DNA of 64,000 nucleotides, taken from JBPOFM01 sp051252455. GTDB taxonomy: Bacteria; Bacteroidota; Bacteroidia; Flavobacteriales; Flavobacteriaceae. Positions within the stretch are counted from its first letter, which is position 1. Every line of letters starts with the position of its first letter. The stretch spans positions 248,001 to 312,000 of the forward strand of contig JBPOFM010000001.1 in assembly GCA_051252455.1 (NCBI GenBank). The letters run 5' to 3'. This document shows, in pieces, positions 36,737 through 45,444 of the stretch. Below the pieces are notes generated by a model. It saw only the letters and a list, made by a program, of their open reading frames with translations, made no database searches and was not told where the DNA came from. Both the position numbers and the translations under genes were made by a program.

Positions 36737-37969
36737 TTACTCCTCAAATTCTTCTTTAAGAATTCGGAGTACGTCAATAATTGTTTCTTCTTCGAGGTCG
36801 GTTCGTTTTACCAAATCTTCGACATCTTGTTCTAAAATGCTTTTTGCAGTGTCCAATCCTGCCTTGCTAAATTCTGCAATAACCCATGCTTCGATTTCAT
36901 CAGAGAACTCGGATAATTCCACATCTTCTTCTGCTCCTTCTCTGAATACGTCAATCTCGTAACCTGTCAATTGACCAGCCAGACGAATATTGTGTCCGCC
37001 TCTACCTATCGCTTTAGAAACTTCTTCAGGTTTCAGTAAAACTTCGGCACGTTTAGTTTCTTCATTTAATTTTACAGAAGTCACTCTCGCTGGACTTAAC
37101 GCTCTAGTGATAAACAACTGCAAATTACTTGTGTAGTTTATAACGTCAATGTTTTCATTGCCCAATTCGCGAACAATTCCGTGAATTCTTGAACCTTTCA
37201 TTCCAACACATGCGCCAACAGGATCTATTCTATCATCATAAGAATCAACAGCTACTTTTGCTTTTTCACCTGGGATTCTAACTACTTTTTTAACGGTGAT
37301 CAAACCGTCAAAAACCTCTGGGATTTCTTGCTCGAACAATTTCTCCAAAAATACAGGAGCTGTTCTAGACATGATAATGGTTGGTTTGTTTCCTTTTAAT
37401 TCCACACTTTCAATAATTCCTCTTACGTTTTCTCCTTTTCTAAAGAAATCTGAAGGGATTTGTTTTTCTTTAGGCATGATGATTTCGTTTCCATCATCAT
37501 CCAAAAGTATAATTGCTCTATGACGAATGTGATGAACTTCTGCTGTATAAATTTCGCCTATTAAGTCTTTGAACTGTTTGTATATGTTGGTGTTATCGTG
37601 TTCATGTATTTTTGAAATCAGATTTTGACGCAATGCCAAGATAGAACGTCTTCCCAAGTTAATCAATTTTACAGCTTCTGCAACATCCTCACCAACTTCA
37701 AAATCTGGTTCTATTTTACGCGCTTCAGATAATTCTATTTCTTGATTCGGTTCTTCTACTTCACCATCAGCAACAACAATACGATTTCTCCATATCTCTA
37801 GATCACCTTTATCTGGATTGATAATAATATCGAAATTGTCATCATCACCATATTTCTTTTTTAGAGCATTTCTTAAAACATCCTCCAAAATCGCCATCAG
37901 CGTTACACGATCGATTAATTTATCATCCTTAAATTCTGAAAAAGAATCAATTAGCGCAATATTTTCCAT
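36737..37969 (-). CDS. nusA: Transcription termination/antitermination factor NusA
   Basis: The 410-residue protein binds RNA polymerase and nascent RNA. The N-terminal domain, the S1 domain (about 135-200) and KH1/KH2 (DPVGACVGMKGSRI and IGRGGHNIRLAGQ) are visible. It ends with an acidic tail and lacks the extra C-terminal repeats of E. coli NusA, as usual in Bacteroidota. The gene lies 12 bases after rimP. Confidence 0.96.
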   Translation of the reverse strand: MENIALIDSFSEFKDDKLIDRVTLMAILEDVLRNALKKKYGDDDNFDIIINPDKGDLEIWRNRIVVADGEVEEPNQEIELSEARKIEPDFEVGEDVAEAVKLINLGRRSILALRQNLISKIHEHDNTNIYKQFKDLIGEIYTAEVHHIRHRAIILLDDDGNEIIMPKEKQIPSDFFRKGENVRGIIESVELKGNKPTIIMSRTAPVFLEKLFEQEIPEVFDGLITVKKVVRIPGEKAKVAVDSYDDRIDPVGACVGMKGSRIHGIVRELGNENIDVINYTSNLQLFITRALSPARVTSVKLNEETKRAEVLLKPEEVSKAIGRGGHNIRLAGQLTGYEIDVFREGAEEDVELSEFSDEIEAWVIAEFSKAGLDTAKSILEQDVEDLVKRTDLEEETIIDVLRILKEEFEE

Positions 37970-37981
37970 AACTACTATGAA

Positions 37982-38449
37982 TTAAAATTTTATAATCACT
38001 TTTGCCTCTAAAATGTCGTCATACGCAATTTTAGCCTGCTTGTCTACTGTTATTTTGCCTTTACCTACTGGCTTTGGCTCTCTTGCCGTCCATTCTAAAG
38101 TAATGTGTTCATCATCAACTTCAATAAGGATCGCTTCAATTTTTTTCTGTTCTTTTGGTTTCACCTGGAGTGTTCTTCCAATATTTTTTTCATATTGACG
38201 CTTTTGTGTCAATGGCGAAGTAGCTCCTGCCGAAGTTACTTCCAAAGAAAAATCCTCTTCCTCACGATCCAAGTTGTGCTCAATGGCTCTGCTAATAAAA
38301 ATACAATCTTCAACAGTCACGCCCTTATCACCATCAATAATCACAGAGATTTTATTGTCTGGAGCAATTTTCAAATCGATTAAAAAAAGATCTTTCCTTT
38401 CTTCTAATCCGTTGTCTATAAGCGTTTGAACCGTTGATTCTTTCAGCAT
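37982..38449 (-). CDS. rimP: Ribosome maturation factor RimP
   Basis: The 155-residue protein matures the 30S subunit. The N-terminal domain has DKGVTVEDCIFISRAIE and LEVTSAG motifs, and the C-terminal SH3-like domain has LEWTAREP. I set the start at the ATG at 38449 (MLKESTV). The frame is open to an ATG at 38527, but that codon lies upstream of the predicted transcript start and across the leader hairpin, so it is not used. It is the first gene of rimP-nusA-infB. Confidence 0.94.
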   Translation of the reverse strand: MLKESTVQTLIDNGLEERKDLFLIDLKIAPDNKISVIIDGDKGVTVEDCIFISRAIEHNLDREEEDFSLEVTSAGATSPLTQKRQYEKNIGRTLQVKPKEQKKIEAILIEVDDEHITLEWTAREPKPVGKGKITVDKQAKIAYDDILEAKVIIKF

Positions 38450-38460
38450 TTTTTTGTTAT

Positions 38461-38486
38461 AAAAAGAGGGGACTTCCCGTCCCCTC
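38461..38486 (-). promoter_or_regulatory. Attenuator-like hairpin in the rimP leader
   Basis: A perfect GC-rich 8-bp stem (38466-38473 with 38479-38486) with a 5-base loop is followed on the minus strand by TTTTTATAA and then, 11 bases on, the rimP start codon. It looks like an intrinsic terminator placed inside the leader of an operon whose products include NusA. It could act as an attenuator or as a protein-binding hairpin. Confidence 0.6.
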
Positions 38487-38513
38487 AAATGTGTTTTTCG
38501 CCATACTGCGGTG

Positions 38514-38546
38514 CAAATATACAACATTTATATTGATTTATGCAAA
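38514..38546 (-). promoter_or_regulatory. Promoter of rimP-nusA-infB
   Basis: On the minus strand TTTG (38543-38546) is followed after 21 bases by TATATTTG (38514-38521). The start point would be near 38507, giving a leader of about 58 bases that contains the hairpin. Confidence 0.6.
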
Positions 38547-38603
38547 CGTAATTAAGTCGATTTTTATTATTAAATTTAGGACTTAAACATCAACCTCGAC
38601 ATT

Positions 38604-39428
38604 ATGAAAAAAATATTAGTTCCGACCGATTTTTCCAAAGCAGCAGAAAACGCCCTCAAAGTTGCCGCTCAAATGGCCAAACGTTATGACTGCGAAATTT
38701 ATTTATTACATATGCTAGACATCCCTTTTCAGGAAGTTGATGCGATGAGCTCTAGCAGTCCGTTGCCAGAGGCAATGTTCTTCATGAAATTGGCTCATCA
38801 ACGATTTGAAGCGATTCTCGAGAGTGATTATTTGGAAGGTTTAACGGTTCATGAAACGGTAAAAGCTGATAGTAATTTTGGTAATGTGATTGAAACTTGC
38901 CATGAGCACGATGTTGATATAATCGTCATGGGATCGCATGGGGCTAGTGGATTTAAGGAAATGTTCGTAGGCTCAAATGCTGAAAAAGTTGTTCGAACTT
39001 CAGATATCCCTGTTTTGGTTATCAAAAATGAACATGCGAATTTTACAGTAGATAATTTTGTCTTTGCATCCGATTTTAAAAATGACAATAAAGAAACGTA
39101 TAAGCAAGCCGCTGATTTTGCTGAAGCTTTTAATGCTAAAATTCATTTGTTGATGGTTAATACCCCAAATAATTTCAGCATTACTTCTGACGCGAAAAAC
39201 CGTATTAAGGATTTCATTAAAGATTATTCGTTCGCGAATTACACATTGAATGTTTACAACGATGAAAGTGTAGAAAAAGGCATTTTAAATTTTTCCCGTG
39301 AAATTGATGCCGACTTAATTGGCATTAGCACCCATGGAAGACAGGGAATTGCTCATTTCTTTAATGGCAGTATCAGTGAAGATTTGGTGAACCACGCAAA
39401 ACGACCTGTGATTACGTTTAAGATATAA
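38604..39428 (+). CDS. Universal stress protein, two UspA domains
   Basis: The 274-residue protein has two tandem Usp domains. The first (1-145) begins KKILVPTDFSKAAENAL and has the ATP-binding type motif GSHGASGFKEMFVGSNAEKVV. The second (150-274) is more divergent, with STHGRQGIAHFFNGSISEDLV. It is a monocistronic gene divergent from rimP. The ligand and role are unknown; in Bacteroidota these proteins are often induced under oxygen or nutrient stress. Confidence 0.9.
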   Translation: MKKILVPTDFSKAAENALKVAAQMAKRYDCEIYLLHMLDIPFQEVDAMSSSSPLPEAMFFMKLAHQRFEAILESDYLEGLTVHETVKADSNFGNVIETCHEHDVDIIVMGSHGASGFKEMFVGSNAEKVVRTSDIPVLVIKNEHANFTVDNFVFASDFKNDNKETYKQAADFAEAFNAKIHLLMVNTPNNFSITSDAKNRIKDFIKDYSFANYTLNVYNDESVEKGILNFSREIDADLIGISTHGRQGIAHFFNGSISEDLVNHAKRPVITFKI

Positions 39429-39446
39429 TAAATACAGATATAAATG

Positions 39447-39480
39447 AAAAAGTCTTCCCGAAAAGGAAGACTTTTTTTGT
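39447..39480 (+). terminator. Bidirectional terminator between usp and tRNA-Gln
   Basis: A perfect 10-bp stem (39449-39458 with 39465-39474) and 6-base loop have T-rich flanks on both strands, so it can end both the usp transcript and the convergent tRNA transcript. Confidence 0.8.
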
Positions 39481-39552
39481 TGGCCTACTAGGGCTCGAAC
39501 CTAGACTCTCCTGGACCAAAACCAGGCGTGTTGCCAGTTACACCATAGGCCA
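39480..39552 (-). tRNA. tRNA-Gln (anticodon TTG)
   Basis: The minus strand folds as a cloverleaf: acceptor TGGCCTA with TAGGCCA and discriminator A, anticodon stem CCTGG/CCAGG with loop TTTTGGT (anticodon TTG, reading CAA), and the T-arm loop GTTCGAG. The CCA end is not encoded. Confidence 0.95.
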
Positions 39553-39569
39553 ATCTCTAAATGAGGATG

Positions 39570-39600
39570 CAAATTTATAACAAAGTTTGATTTGCGCAAA
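39570..39600 (-). promoter_or_regulatory. Promoter of tRNA-Gln
   Basis: On the minus strand TTTG (39597-39600) is followed after 19 bases by TAAATTTG (39570-39577), a full match to TAnnTTTG. The start would lie about 11 bases before the tRNA 5' end. Confidence 0.6.
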
Positions 39601-39706
39601 CATTTTTTGAATAAAATAATCCCATTTCCTTAACGTTTACTTAAAAATCGACTGACCTTGTTTTTTTATTCTTAAATTCGCGACATCTTACAAACATCTG
39701 ACTTTT

Positions 39707-42700
39707 ATGACCAATTTCAACTTTAAAAAGTGGAATACCATCACAGGATGGATCGTTTTTGCCATCTCTCTTCTTGTTTATGGATTGACCATCGAACCCA
39801 CGGTAAGCTTTTGGGATGCTGGAGAATACATACTAACTTCCGCCAAATTACAAGTAGGACATCCACCTGGAGCACCCCTGTTTCAAATGTTGGGCGCGTT
39901 CTTTTCGATGTTTGCTTTAGAACCATCACAAATTGGTGCCATGCTCAACATGATGAGCGCCGTTGCGAGTGCATTCACGATTCTTTTTATGTTCTGGACG
40001 ATTACGATGTTATTGGTAAAATTGGCGAGTATTGTTACTCCTAGTGAAGAAGAAACATCTGAAAACGCAAATATATCTTTATCAAAAAATCAATATGTTG
40101 CTATTTTAGGAAGTGGATTGGTAGGAAGTTTGGCCTTTACATTTACCGATTCTTTTTGGTTTAATGCGGTTGAAACGGAAGTATATGCAATGGCTACTTT
40201 GATTATGGCTGTGTTATTTTATCTCTCCTTGCGATGGGAACAAGACATGGACGAGCCACGTGGCAATCGTTGGTTGATTTTAATTGCGTTTGTCATTGGG
40301 CTTTCTTTCGGTGTGCACTTTATGGGATTGTTGACCATTCCCGCCATCGGATTGATCTATTATTTCAAAAATTATAAAACGATTACTGTTAAGAATTTCA
40401 TTATTGCCAACGTGGTTTCCGCTGCTATTTTGTTGTTTATTTTCAAACTTTTATTGCCGAATGCACTGAAGATTTTTAGTATCTCTGAAATTTTCTTCGT
40501 GAACACATTTGGGTTGCCATTTAACTCTGGAACGGTTATCGCTGGTCTTATAGTGATTGGTCTATTTTATTACGGTTTGACCTACACTCGAAAAAAAGGT
40601 CATACGAATGCAAACACTTTGATCCTTTGCTTGATATTTATATTCGTTGGGTTTTCTTCATGGGTAATGTTACCTATCAGAGCGAATGCAAATGTAGTGA
40701 TCAACGAAAACAATCCTTCGAGTGCGCGCGAACTCTTGGCTTATTATAATCTTGAACAATATCCTAAAACGCACTTGTTTTATGGGCCATTATTTACGGA
40801 AGTTTACACAGGTTTGGATGAAGATGAGCCCTACGTGGATGCAAAGCCTAAATACGAAAAAGACGAAAAAACAGGCAAATACATCATTGTAAACGATTAC
40901 ATAAAAGCAGATCAAAACTATAATTCAAGTCACGCGCAAGTGTTGCCGAGAATGTGGAGTTCAGAGAATGCCGAAAACTACATGATGTTTACTGGACTTT
41001 TGGATTTTTCGTTGAAAGCGGACTATCAGATGCAAAACGAATTACGTGCTATCGTAGCTGAATTCCGTCAAAATGTGGCTGCTGGCAAAGTAGATTATGA
41101 AGATTACAATACATTTTTGAAGCAATTTGGTCAATATCTAGACATTGAAAAACCATCATTGGTTCAAAACATTGGTTACATGTTTGAATATCAGTTTGGT
41201 TATATGTATTGGCGTTATTTTATGTGGAATTTCACAGGACGACAAGATGATCTTCAAGGAAAATATGATGATTTGCATGGTAACTGGATCAGTGGCATCA
41301 ATTTAATAGATGAATGGCATTTGGGCATGTCCCAAGACAATCTTCCTAGTGATGTAAAAAACAACAAAGGACGCAACACTTATTATTTCCTACCATTGAT
41401 TTTAGGATTGATTGGACTGTTTTTCCTGTTTCACCAAGACAAAAAAAGATTTTGGGTGTTGTTGGTGTTTTTCCTTATGACAGGTCTTGCCATACAATTT
41501 TATACTAATGTAAGGCCTTTTGAACCTCGAGAACGTGACTATTCAGTTGTAGGCTCCTTCTATGTTTTTGCCATCTGGATCGGCTTTGGAGTTTACGCCA
41601 TTTTTGATGCTTTGAGAAAGTCTGTAAAATCATCCATTCTAGCACCAGCCATCACTTTGGCATGCTTGGTTTTAGTCCCTGGTATTCTTGCTGCCAACAA
41701 CTGGGATGATCATGATAGATCTAATAAAGAAACAGCACATTCCATGGCGCTAGCCTATTTAGAATCGTGTGCGCCCAATGCCATTTTATTCACAATTGGT
41801 GATAATGATACATTCCCATTATGGTATGCACAAGAAATTGAAGGCATTCGCCGTGATGTGAGAGTAGTAAATACGAGTTTGTTTCAAACGGATTGGTATA
41901 TTGACCAAATGAAGCGTAAGGCTTACGATAGTGATCCTATTCCGTCGCAAATGACGCATGATCAATATAAATATGGAACACGTGATTATATTCCGAAACG
42001 AGAAATAACGCAAGACACATTAAATATTAAAGATTTCATGGATTTTATATTAAGTGAAAATCCACGTACGAAGTTTAAATATATCTTGGAACAGGAAGGT
42101 GAAGACACGAGCAGAATGCCAAGCCAAATGGTAAATGGCAACTACTTTCCTACTAAATTTGTGAGAATTCCTGTTAATAAGGAAGAAGTTCTCAAAAATG
42201 GAATTGTTCAACAAAAAGATGCGGACAAAATTGTAGATGATATCGTTATTGAAATTAAAGGCAGTGCCATTTATAAAAACCGATTGTTGATGTTGGATAT
42301 CGTTGCCAATAACGACTGGAAGCGACCAATCTATTTCACAGGTGGAAGCTTTGGTGATGATGATTATATTTGGATGAAAGATTATCTACAACTAGACGGA
42401 TTATGTTACAAGTTAGTGCCAATTAAGACCAAGGTTGATAGGGCAAATCCCTTTGACATGGGTCGTGTGGACACCGATTTGATGTATGAAAAAGTAATGG
42501 CATGGGATTGGGGCAATAGTGGTACAGACATTTATTATGATGTTGAGACTCGAAAGAACGGTATCACTTATAGAGGAAATCTAGCGCGCTTGATTGAACA
42601 ATTAATCAATGAAGACAAATTGGACAAAGCAGAAAAAATTGCTGATTTGGCAATGGCAAAAATGCCAGTGGATGATTATGGTTATTACACGCTGTTGGAG

Positions 42701-43054
42701 CCTTATATTAGTGCCTATTATGAAATTGGCACTAAAGAAAAGGCCAGAAGACTTTACATGGACGTGTCTAACAAGTATCAGGAAAGCTTAACTTATTACA
42801 GTAGTTTGACCATCGAAAATCAAACACGATTACTAGAAGAAATTGTGACTGATATTGAACGCTATCGTGGATTGGTAGATGTTTTAGTCGCCTATGGTGA
42901 TGAAGAGTTTGCGATGCAAGAGACTCAAAAGTTCAACAAGTATTTGGAGAAATTCAGTCATTTTATGGGAGAGGATCCTAGAGAAACGGAACGACCGAGA
43001 GAAGATCGAGATATGCCGATTGATACCATTGAAAGTATTTTAAAATCAGAATAA
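39707..43054 (+). CDS. DUF2723 (GT117) membrane glycosyltransferase-like protein
   Basis: The 1115-residue protein has about eleven membrane helices in the N-terminal two thirds and a soluble C-terminal third. The first loop carries FWDAGEYI and LQVGHPPGAPLF, the signature of the DUF2723/GT117 family, which is related to protein O-mannosyltransferases (TMEM260 in animals). It probably moves a sugar from a lipid donor to an exported acceptor, perhaps proteins, since Bacteroidota O-glycosylate exported proteins. The acceptor is not shown by the sequence. It is followed after 6 bases by the deacetylase gene. Confidence 0.88.
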   Translation: MTNFNFKKWNTITGWIVFAISLLVYGLTIEPTVSFWDAGEYILTSAKLQVGHPPGAPLFQMLGAFFSMFALEPSQIGAMLNMMSAVASAFTILFMFWTITMLLVKLASIVTPSEEETSENANISLSKNQYVAILGSGLVGSLAFTFTDSFWFNAVETEVYAMATLIMAVLFYLSLRWEQDMDEPRGNRWLILIAFVIGLSFGVHFMGLLTIPAIGLIYYFKNYKTITVKNFIIANVVSAAILLFIFKLLLPNALKIFSISEIFFVNTFGLPFNSGTVIAGLIVIGLFYYGLTYTRKKGHTNANTLILCLIFIFVGFSSWVMLPIRANANVVINENNPSSARELLAYYNLEQYPKTHLFYGPLFTEVYTGLDEDEPYVDAKPKYEKDEKTGKYIIVNDYIKADQNYNSSHAQVLPRMWSSENAENYMMFTGLLDFSLKADYQMQNELRAIVAEFRQNVAAGKVDYEDYNTFLKQFGQYLDIEKPSLVQNIGYMFEYQFGYMYWRYFMWNFTGRQDDLQGKYDDLHGNWISGINLIDEWHLGMSQDNLPSDVKNNKGRNTYYFLPLILGLIGLFFLFHQDKKRFWVLLVFFLMTGLAIQFYTNVRPFEPRERDYSVVGSFYVFAIWIGFGVYAIFDALRKSVKSSILAPAITLACLVLVPGILAANNWDDHDRSNKETAHSMALAYLESCAPNAILFTIGDNDTFPLWYAQEIEGIRRDVRVVNTSLFQTDWYIDQMKRKAYDSDPIPSQMTHDQYKYGTRDYIPKREITQDTLNIKDFMDFILSENPRTKFKYILEQEGEDTSRMPSQMVNGNYFPTKFVRIPVNKEEVLKNGIVQQKDADKIVDDIVIEIKGSAIYKNRLLMLDIVANNDWKRPIYFTGGSFGDDDYIWMKDYLQLDGLCYKLVPIKTKVDRANPFDMGRVDTDLMYEKVMAWDWGNSGTDIYYDVETRKNGITYRGNLARLIEQLINEDKLDKAEKIADLAMAKMPVDDYGYYTLLEPYISAYYEIGTKEKARRLYMDVSNKYQESLTYYSSLTIENQTRLLEEIVTDIERYRGLVDVLVAYGDEEFAMQETQKFNKYLEKFSHFMGEDPRETERPREDRDMPIDTIESILKSE

Positions 43055-43060
43055 GAGAAT

Positions 43061-43714
43061 TTGAATTTAGTTCCGGTAAAAACGCCAGCCTTTGTCAAAA
43101 GACTCTTTTCGAGTTACGTTTGGGATTTTAAAACCACGGAAAAAATCCTCTATTTAACGTTTGATGACGGCCCAACGCAAGAAATAACTGATTGGACACT
43201 AGATGTGTTATCTAAACACAACGCAAAAGCCACTTTTTTTTGTATCGGAAATAATATTATAAAACATCCTGATGTTTTTCGAAGGATAGAAGAGGAAGGC
43301 CATACTATAGGAAACCACACGTACAATCATCCATATGGTTGGCGTACTAAAGTCGACGACTATGTTTTAGAAGTTCAAAAAACTCAAAATAGTATCGATT
43401 CGGAAATGAAAAATTACAATTCAAAAACCATAAATTATTTCAGACCTCCTTATGGTCAAATAACTCCTAGGCAAGGCAGAACATTGCAAAGTCTCGGTTA
43501 TAGGATTGTCATGTGGGATGTTTTGGCTTTCGATTGGATGGATACAGTATCACCAGAAGAATGCTATCATAACATTATAAGGAAAGCTACCAGTGGAAGT
43601 ATTATCGTTTTTCACGATAGCGTTAAAGCTTCAGTAAATATGCAATATGCACTTCCAAAAGTATTAGACTATTTTTCTGAAAAAGGTTTTGAATTTAGAC
43701 GTATTCCTGTATAA
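43061..43714 (+). CDS. Polysaccharide deacetylase (NodB family)
   Basis: The 217-residue enzyme has the NodB motifs TFDDGP (metal-binding Asp pair), GNHTYNH (His-x3-His) and RPPYGQ, with the later catalytic segment IVFHDS. It would remove N-acetyl or other acyl groups from a polysaccharide. The start is TTG at 43061: the family begins with a short PVKTPxFV segment found here right after it, and no ATG lies between the previous stop and this segment. There is no signal peptide. It is coupled to the GT117 gene and overlaps the convergent thioredoxin-like gene by 20 bases. Confidence 0.9.
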   Translation: MNLVPVKTPAFVKRLFSSYVWDFKTTEKILYLTFDDGPTQEITDWTLDVLSKHNAKATFFCIGNNIIKHPDVFRRIEEEGHTIGNHTYNHPYGWRTKVDDYVLEVQKTQNSIDSEMKNYNSKTINYFRPPYGQITPRQGRTLQSLGYRIVMWDVLAFDWMDTVSPEECYHNIIRKATSGSIIVFHDSVKASVNMQYALPKVLDYFSEKGFEFRRIPV

Positions 43715-43991
43715 TACCAATAAGTGTATTGGCATCTTGCTCGCCACTATGTCGCCATTTCATTTCGCCACTCTTGTAAATAATTAAGGTCGGCAAATTC
43801 TTGACACGAAGTGCTTCGGCCAGTTCCTTATTTTTATCAACGTCAATTTTTATGACCTTCGCTTTATCACCAAGCGCTGCAGCCACATCTCTCAAAACAG
43901 GATGCATTGCTGTAGATTGTTCATTCCATTCGGTAAAAAAATCCAATAAAACCGGAATGTCGACATCTATTAATTCCCCAAATTTTGACAT
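43695..43991 (-). CDS. Thioredoxin-fold protein lacking the CXXC active site
   Basis: The 98-residue protein aligns along the whole thioredoxin fold: VLLDFFTEW, then KIDVDKN, and the cis-proline loop NLPTLIIYKSG. At the place of WCGPC it has WNEQS, so both catalytic cysteines are lost and it cannot be a normal disulphide reductase. A chaperone-like or binding role is possible. The gene has its own consensus promoter, and its last 20 bases overlap the end of the convergent deacetylase gene. Confidence 0.88.
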   Translation of the reverse strand: MSKFGELIDVDIPVLLDFFTEWNEQSTAMHPVLRDVAAALGDKAKVIKIDVDKNKELAEALRVKNLPTLIIYKSGEMKWRHSGEQDANTLIGIIQEYV

Positions 43992-44022
43992 ATAATCGTT
44001 GTTTAAGTCAAATGTGTTATTA

Positions 44023-44051
44023 CAAACCTACATATTTTTTTTGATATTCAA
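44023..44051 (-). promoter_or_regulatory. Promoter of the thioredoxin-like gene
   Basis: On the minus strand TTG (44049-44051) is followed after 18 bases by TAGGTTTG (44023-44030), matching the consensus. The predicted start leaves a leader of about 24 bases. Confidence 0.55.
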
Positions 44052-44093
44052 CTAAAGCAGATACAAATAGCTTGTTTTTGCTAAATTAAAGCT

Positions 44094-45329
44094 TCACGAA
44101 TTCAAGCTTTCAGAACCTTTTTTGAGTTCAATAACTGTAATTTCTGGCCAAATTCCAACACGTCCTGGATACCCTAAATATCCAAATCCTCTATTCACAT
44201 TTATATATTGACCCAATTCCTTATAAATACCAGCCCAATGTTTATAACGCCATTGAATTGGACTAAATCGAATCCATCCAGGGATTTCAATTCCAAATTG
44301 CATCCCATGTGTATGACCACTCAAGGTCAAATGATAATGATAATCGTCCTTGATCACCACCTCATCCCAATGACTTGGATCGTGACTCATTAAAATCTTA
44401 AAATCATTCTTATCGATATTTTGCGCTGCCTTTTTTAGATCACCAGATTTCTTAAAACCACCTTTTCCCCAATTTTCGACACCTACAATCGCTATTCTTT
44501 GTCCATCTCGTTCAATGAATCTACTTTCATTCAACAATAAATCATATCCCATCTCTCTCTGAAGATTTTTCAAATCTTCAAGATTTTGCGCTTTTTCTGC
44601 AGAGCTATTCCAGTCGACATAATCACCATAATCATGATTTCCTAATACGGAATAAACGCCATCCTTTGGTTTCAATTGACTAAATAAATCCTTCCAAGGT
44701 AACATCTCCGTTGTTTTATTATTTACCATATCTCCAGTAAATAAAATGGCATCACTATTTTGCTCTTTTATTAAATTCACTGCGTATGCTATCTTTTCGC
44801 GGTTGTCAAAACTCCCTGAATGAATATCGCTGATTTGTGTGATTTGATATCCATCAAAGGCTTCTGGCAGATCTTCAAAATGAAGCACATGTTTTAAGAC
44901 CCTAAAATTATACCGACCTTGATACATACCATATAGCAAAGATGCGAATGGGATTGCTGCAATTCCGATCGCTATGCTACTGACAAACTTTCTTCTTGAA
45001 GATAGATTGAATTCCTGTTTTTGGCCAAATAATTTGTCATACGTCGCAATCGCGAAGCGAATTATATCTTCACCAAATAGAAAAGGAATCAACACCAAAT
45101 TAAAAGCCATGAAGGCCAAAAGAAAACCAAACGCATAACTTTTAGCAGGAGATAAGACACGCCCTTCTGACGCCATGACAAATTGAATGAGAAAATTACC
45201 TACAATCAACATACCCATACCAATAAACAAATAATGAATCCAAGAACTTTTTGAGACCGTTTTTATCGCTTGAAATCCATAAAAAGTAATGAGAATAAAA
45301 ATAATGGTAAAGATGAGCCAACGCAACAT
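44094..45329 (-). CDS. Membrane metallophosphoesterase
   Basis: The 411-residue protein has about four N-terminal membrane helices followed by a calcineurin-type phosphoesterase domain. Metal-binding motifs are all present: SDIHSG, TGDMVN, GNHDYGD, MSHDPSHW and GHTHGMQFG. The closest familiar group is the YkuE/YaeI type that can act on lipids. The ATG at 45329 is used; an upstream TTG at 45347 overlaps the predicted -7 element. The substrate is unknown. Confidence 0.9.
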   Translation of the reverse strand: MLRWLIFTIIFILITFYGFQAIKTVSKSSWIHYLFIGMGMLIVGNFLIQFVMASEGRVLSPAKSYAFGFLLAFMAFNLVLIPFLFGEDIIRFAIATYDKLFGQKQEFNLSSRRKFVSSIAIGIAAIPFASLLYGMYQGRYNFRVLKHVLHFEDLPEAFDGYQITQISDIHSGSFDNREKIAYAVNLIKEQNSDAILFTGDMVNNKTTEMLPWKDLFSQLKPKDGVYSVLGNHDYGDYVDWNSSAEKAQNLEDLKNLQREMGYDLLLNESRFIERDGQRIAIVGVENWGKGGFKKSGDLKKAAQNIDKNDFKILMSHDPSHWDEVVIKDDYHYHLTLSGHTHGMQFGIEIPGWIRFSPIQWRYKHWAGIYKELGQYINVNRGFGYLGYPGRVGIWPEITVIELKKGSESLNS

Positions 45330-45344
45330 ACAAGCAGTTTTCTT

Positions 45345-45352
45345 CAAAGATA
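45345..45352 (-). promoter_or_regulatory. -7 element of the metallophosphoesterase gene
   Basis: The minus strand reads TATCTTTG, a full match to TAnnTTTG, about 16 bases before the ATG at 45329. This supports that ATG over the upstream TTG. No clear -33 box is seen. Confidence 0.4.
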
Positions 45353-45444
45353 ATTGAATTAAACTGTTATTAAAATCTTGCGATTAAAATTTAACCATCC
45401 CTTAAGAATCACTATATTTCGGAAGCTTTTGAACAACCTAATTA

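Noticed and set aside
38450..38527. N-terminal extension of rimP starting at the ATG at 38527
   Set aside because: It lies upstream of the predicted transcript start and runs through the leader hairpin, and it has no counterpart in RimP proteins.
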